DNA of 44,852 nucleotides from Flavobacterium sp. UBA2787 (GTDB taxonomy: Bacteria; Bacteroidota; Bacteroidia; Flavobacteriales; Flavobacteriaceae). The DNA is taken from NCBI GenBank assembly GCA_002352205.1, contig DEHZ01000007.1, positions 1 through 44,852 of the forward strand, read 5' to 3'. Below the pieces are notes generated by a model that was not told where the DNA came from, searched no databases, and saw only the letters and a list, made by a program, of their open reading frames with translations. The translations under genes were made by a program, and so were the position numbers. Of the stretch, positions 44,101-44,852 are shown one piece after another; the stretch's first letter is position 1, and each line of letters begins with the position of its first letter.

Positions 44101-44852
44101 AGGGCTACAAACGGTGCAGGATGGCCAACAACCGGAACAGCAATTTTAGCTTTGTCCGGTACATTAGCAAACGGTGAAACACTTGTTGTAGCAAATAATG
44201 AAAGTGAGACAACTGGTGCAGATATTTATAACGTAGGTTTTGCAAGTTGGAATGGAAATGATGCCATAGGATTGTTTAAAAATGATGTACTGATTGATGT
44301 GTTTGGAACACCTGATAGTAATCCGGGAACAGGATGGAGCGTTGCCGGAACTAACAATGCAACAGTAGATAGAATACTTGTTAGAAAATCATCGGTGAAT
44401 GCAGGAAATACAAATTGGTCTACTTCAGCGGGAACTTCAACAGAAGATTCTGAGTGGATTATTTCAAGAGTTTGGAGTGCCGTTGATACAAGTACACCTG
44501 CCACCTTAGGTTCACATAGTTTTGATGGAAATGGAAATAACACGGTATATGTTCTGGGTTATCAAAACTTATCAGTCAACGGAACTTCACAAGTGGTAAC
44601 GGGACTTGAAGCAAATACTACTTATTATTATGTTGTTCGTGCTGTTGATGCTGTTTCAACTTCTGAAAATTCTAATGAAATCACGGTTTTAACTTTAAAT
44701 CCTACTCTTTGGTATGCTGATACGGATAACGATGGTTTTGGAGATGATGATGATACAATTTTAGCTGTTGAACAACCGGTAGGTTATGTAGCCGTTGGTG
44801 GCGACTGCAACGATAACAACAACACCGTATATCCCGGAGCTGCAGAAATCTG
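41200..44852 (+). CDS. Giant secreted multidomain protein, partial (FN3 domains with inserted domains, LTD, MopE-like end)
   Basis: Open from ATG 41200 to the right edge (1217 codons, no stop). The signal peptide ends near ...GYTLSAQ (residue 27). Residues 28-183 are a jelly-roll domain (GFEDATKTGYASGSVTLSG). Then the order A-B-FN3 is repeated twice: A1 about 183-293, B1 294-405, FN3-1 from 410; A2 662-770, B2 773-885, FN3-2 from 887. Each FN3 is split at the same place: FN3-1 by a ~160-residue beta-sandwich, FN3-2 by a lamin-tail domain (DLFISEYGEGAPGSRKFVEIFN). The visible end is an acidic MopE-like segment (ADTDNDGFGDDDD, GGDCNDNNNTVYPGA). A T9SS sorting tail is expected beyond the window. 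No catalytic domain has been reached. Confidence 0.88.
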   Translation, partial: MKKILQLNVFKFMVLLFCLSGYTLSAQYTTGFEDATKTGYASGSVTLSGITWNMTEALIGTDAADWKVGARSARMRGYGASAISMTQNKSNGLGTLSFQYRRYGTDAQEAWKVEYSLNNGSNWTQVGSNFTAPDNNDVQTFSETVNVIGDVRIRIKRVIETGSSNRRLNIDSIELTDFTGGTTPTISPSVSSLPSFGDVNNGSNSASQTFTVTGLNLTDVVAVTASSDFEVSTDDVSFSSGLNLSQTGGTLDGEPVTLYVRFSPTSGGLNDGTITLTSAGADNKVVTVSGNGVEPTPELFVSTNTLPDFGDVIVGEESTSQSFTVSGSLLNANTLIVAPGDFVLSTDDVAFSSFLNLGQTGGNINGQPVTIYVRFQPSFTGVTGGDIEISSTGATPQIVSLSGTGVDPIIGAPIAIDATDIQTNSFIANWEEVSGAASYRLDVSTSATFSELVAGSTTVETFTAIGGGTATSYLTRSWTGVDGVNWTAFKSRTDQEVNAGDEAITLRNEADSYLISDEIANGLTALSFDVKQNFAGSGGQLTIRVFHGAGMATETNLGTFPYSETASTFTSGVLNITGNFIIRIDNNTTARPAIDNLSFTRNLTEVPSFVSGYEDLTVNGLSQTVSGLLGNTEYHYRVRAFDGTTSENSNVIAVTTLPETDPIITPSVTSLPDFGEVIVGTDSTSQSFTVTAENLDEVVVVTASADFSVSLDDVTFSSTVDLTQTAGVLDGEPVTVYVRYSPTSIGLNNGTITLTSVGADDKTVSVLGTGYIPTPELTASVNSLPDFGNITIGEQSTSQSFTVSGSFLTSNTLIVAPEDFVLSTDDTNFSSFLNLGQTGGNLNGQPVTVYVRFQPSFAGTTGGDIEISSTGATTQIVSVSGTGVNPIIDAPLATAASSVGSDSFVANWDAVEGATSYQLDVYSIEGGSPAADLFISEYGEGAPGSRKFVEIFNGTGADVNLSQYELVRATNGAGWPTTGTAILALSGTLANGETLVVANNESETTGADIYNVGFASWNGNDAIGLFKNDVLIDVFGTPDSNPGTGWSVAGTNNATVDRILVRKSSVNAGNTNWSTSAGTSTEDSEWIISRVWSAVDTSTPATLGSHSFDGNGNNTVYVLGYQNLSVNGTSQVVTGLEANTTYYYVVRAVDAVSTSENSNEITVLTLNPTLWYADTDNDGFGDDDDTILAVEQPVGYVAVGGDCNDNNNTVYPGAAEI

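Overview
The window looks like a low-GC chromosomal segment from a Flavobacterium-like member of the Bacteroidota. The evidence is several secreted proteins ending in the long type C sorting domain of the type IX secretion system (T9SS), many start-proximal boxes matching the Bacteroidota -7 promoter consensus TAnnTTTG, and AT-rich coding with typical flavobacterial families (DUF3109, TerB-like, FAS1 lipoprotein, GxxExxY). I see no phage, insertion sequence, CRISPR array or rRNA operon.

Layout. Bases 1-1024 hold the tail of a probable OmpA-family gene, queD, a small membrane protein and tRNA-Ala(GGC). Bases 1193-5802 hold a secreted protein, a Pro/Ala/Thr-rich lipoprotein with a repeated HGQP-H-C motif, and a 1135-residue outer-membrane barrel with SprA-like signatures. 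Bases 5949-9010 encode ChrA, a DUF202 protein, a family 2 glycosyltransferase and a fasciclin lipoprotein. Bases 9207-14518 encode aspartate kinase, a GNAT acetyltransferase, fructose-1,6-bisphosphatase, a tiny DDDGDG lipoprotein, a TerB-like protein, a HupE/UreJ-like protein and dCMP deaminase. Bases 14545-18289 encode an S41 protease, a short FAD oxidoreductase with a 66-residue membrane partner, MarC and DUF3109. Bases 18547-22152 are nrdB-nrdA (class Ia ribonucleotide reductase). Bases 22852-27799 are a biotin cluster, bioF-(GxxExxY)-bioD-bioA-ketoacyl synthase. From 27846 to the right edge are four very large secreted proteins (beta-helix, choice-of-anchor, M12B-type metalloprotease, and an unfinished FN3/LTD protein), with recX between the first two.

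How the genes work together. nrdB/nrdA and dCMP deaminase both feed dNTP synthesis. bioF, bioD and bioA form the late biotin pathway, and the adjacent FabF-like condensing enzyme may act on the pimeloyl side. The three complete secreted giants share the same WNG and type C C-terminal architecture, so they are paralogous T9SS cargo.

The most unusual content is between the genes. There is a ~142-nt dispersed element in two copies whose stem bases covary around an almost invariant 18-nt core (10984-11125 and 22224-22366). A second small hairpin family also shows compensatory changes (9129-9163 and several units in 22411-22660). A group of word-like triple repeats ends in -TGCG/-TGTG. A GxxExxY gene inside the biotin operon is bounded by inverted repeats. 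Finally, intergenic-type low-complexity repeats have entered the bioF reading frame twice, in frame. These are the best candidates for something undescribed. Homology and genome-wide searches could not be run here.
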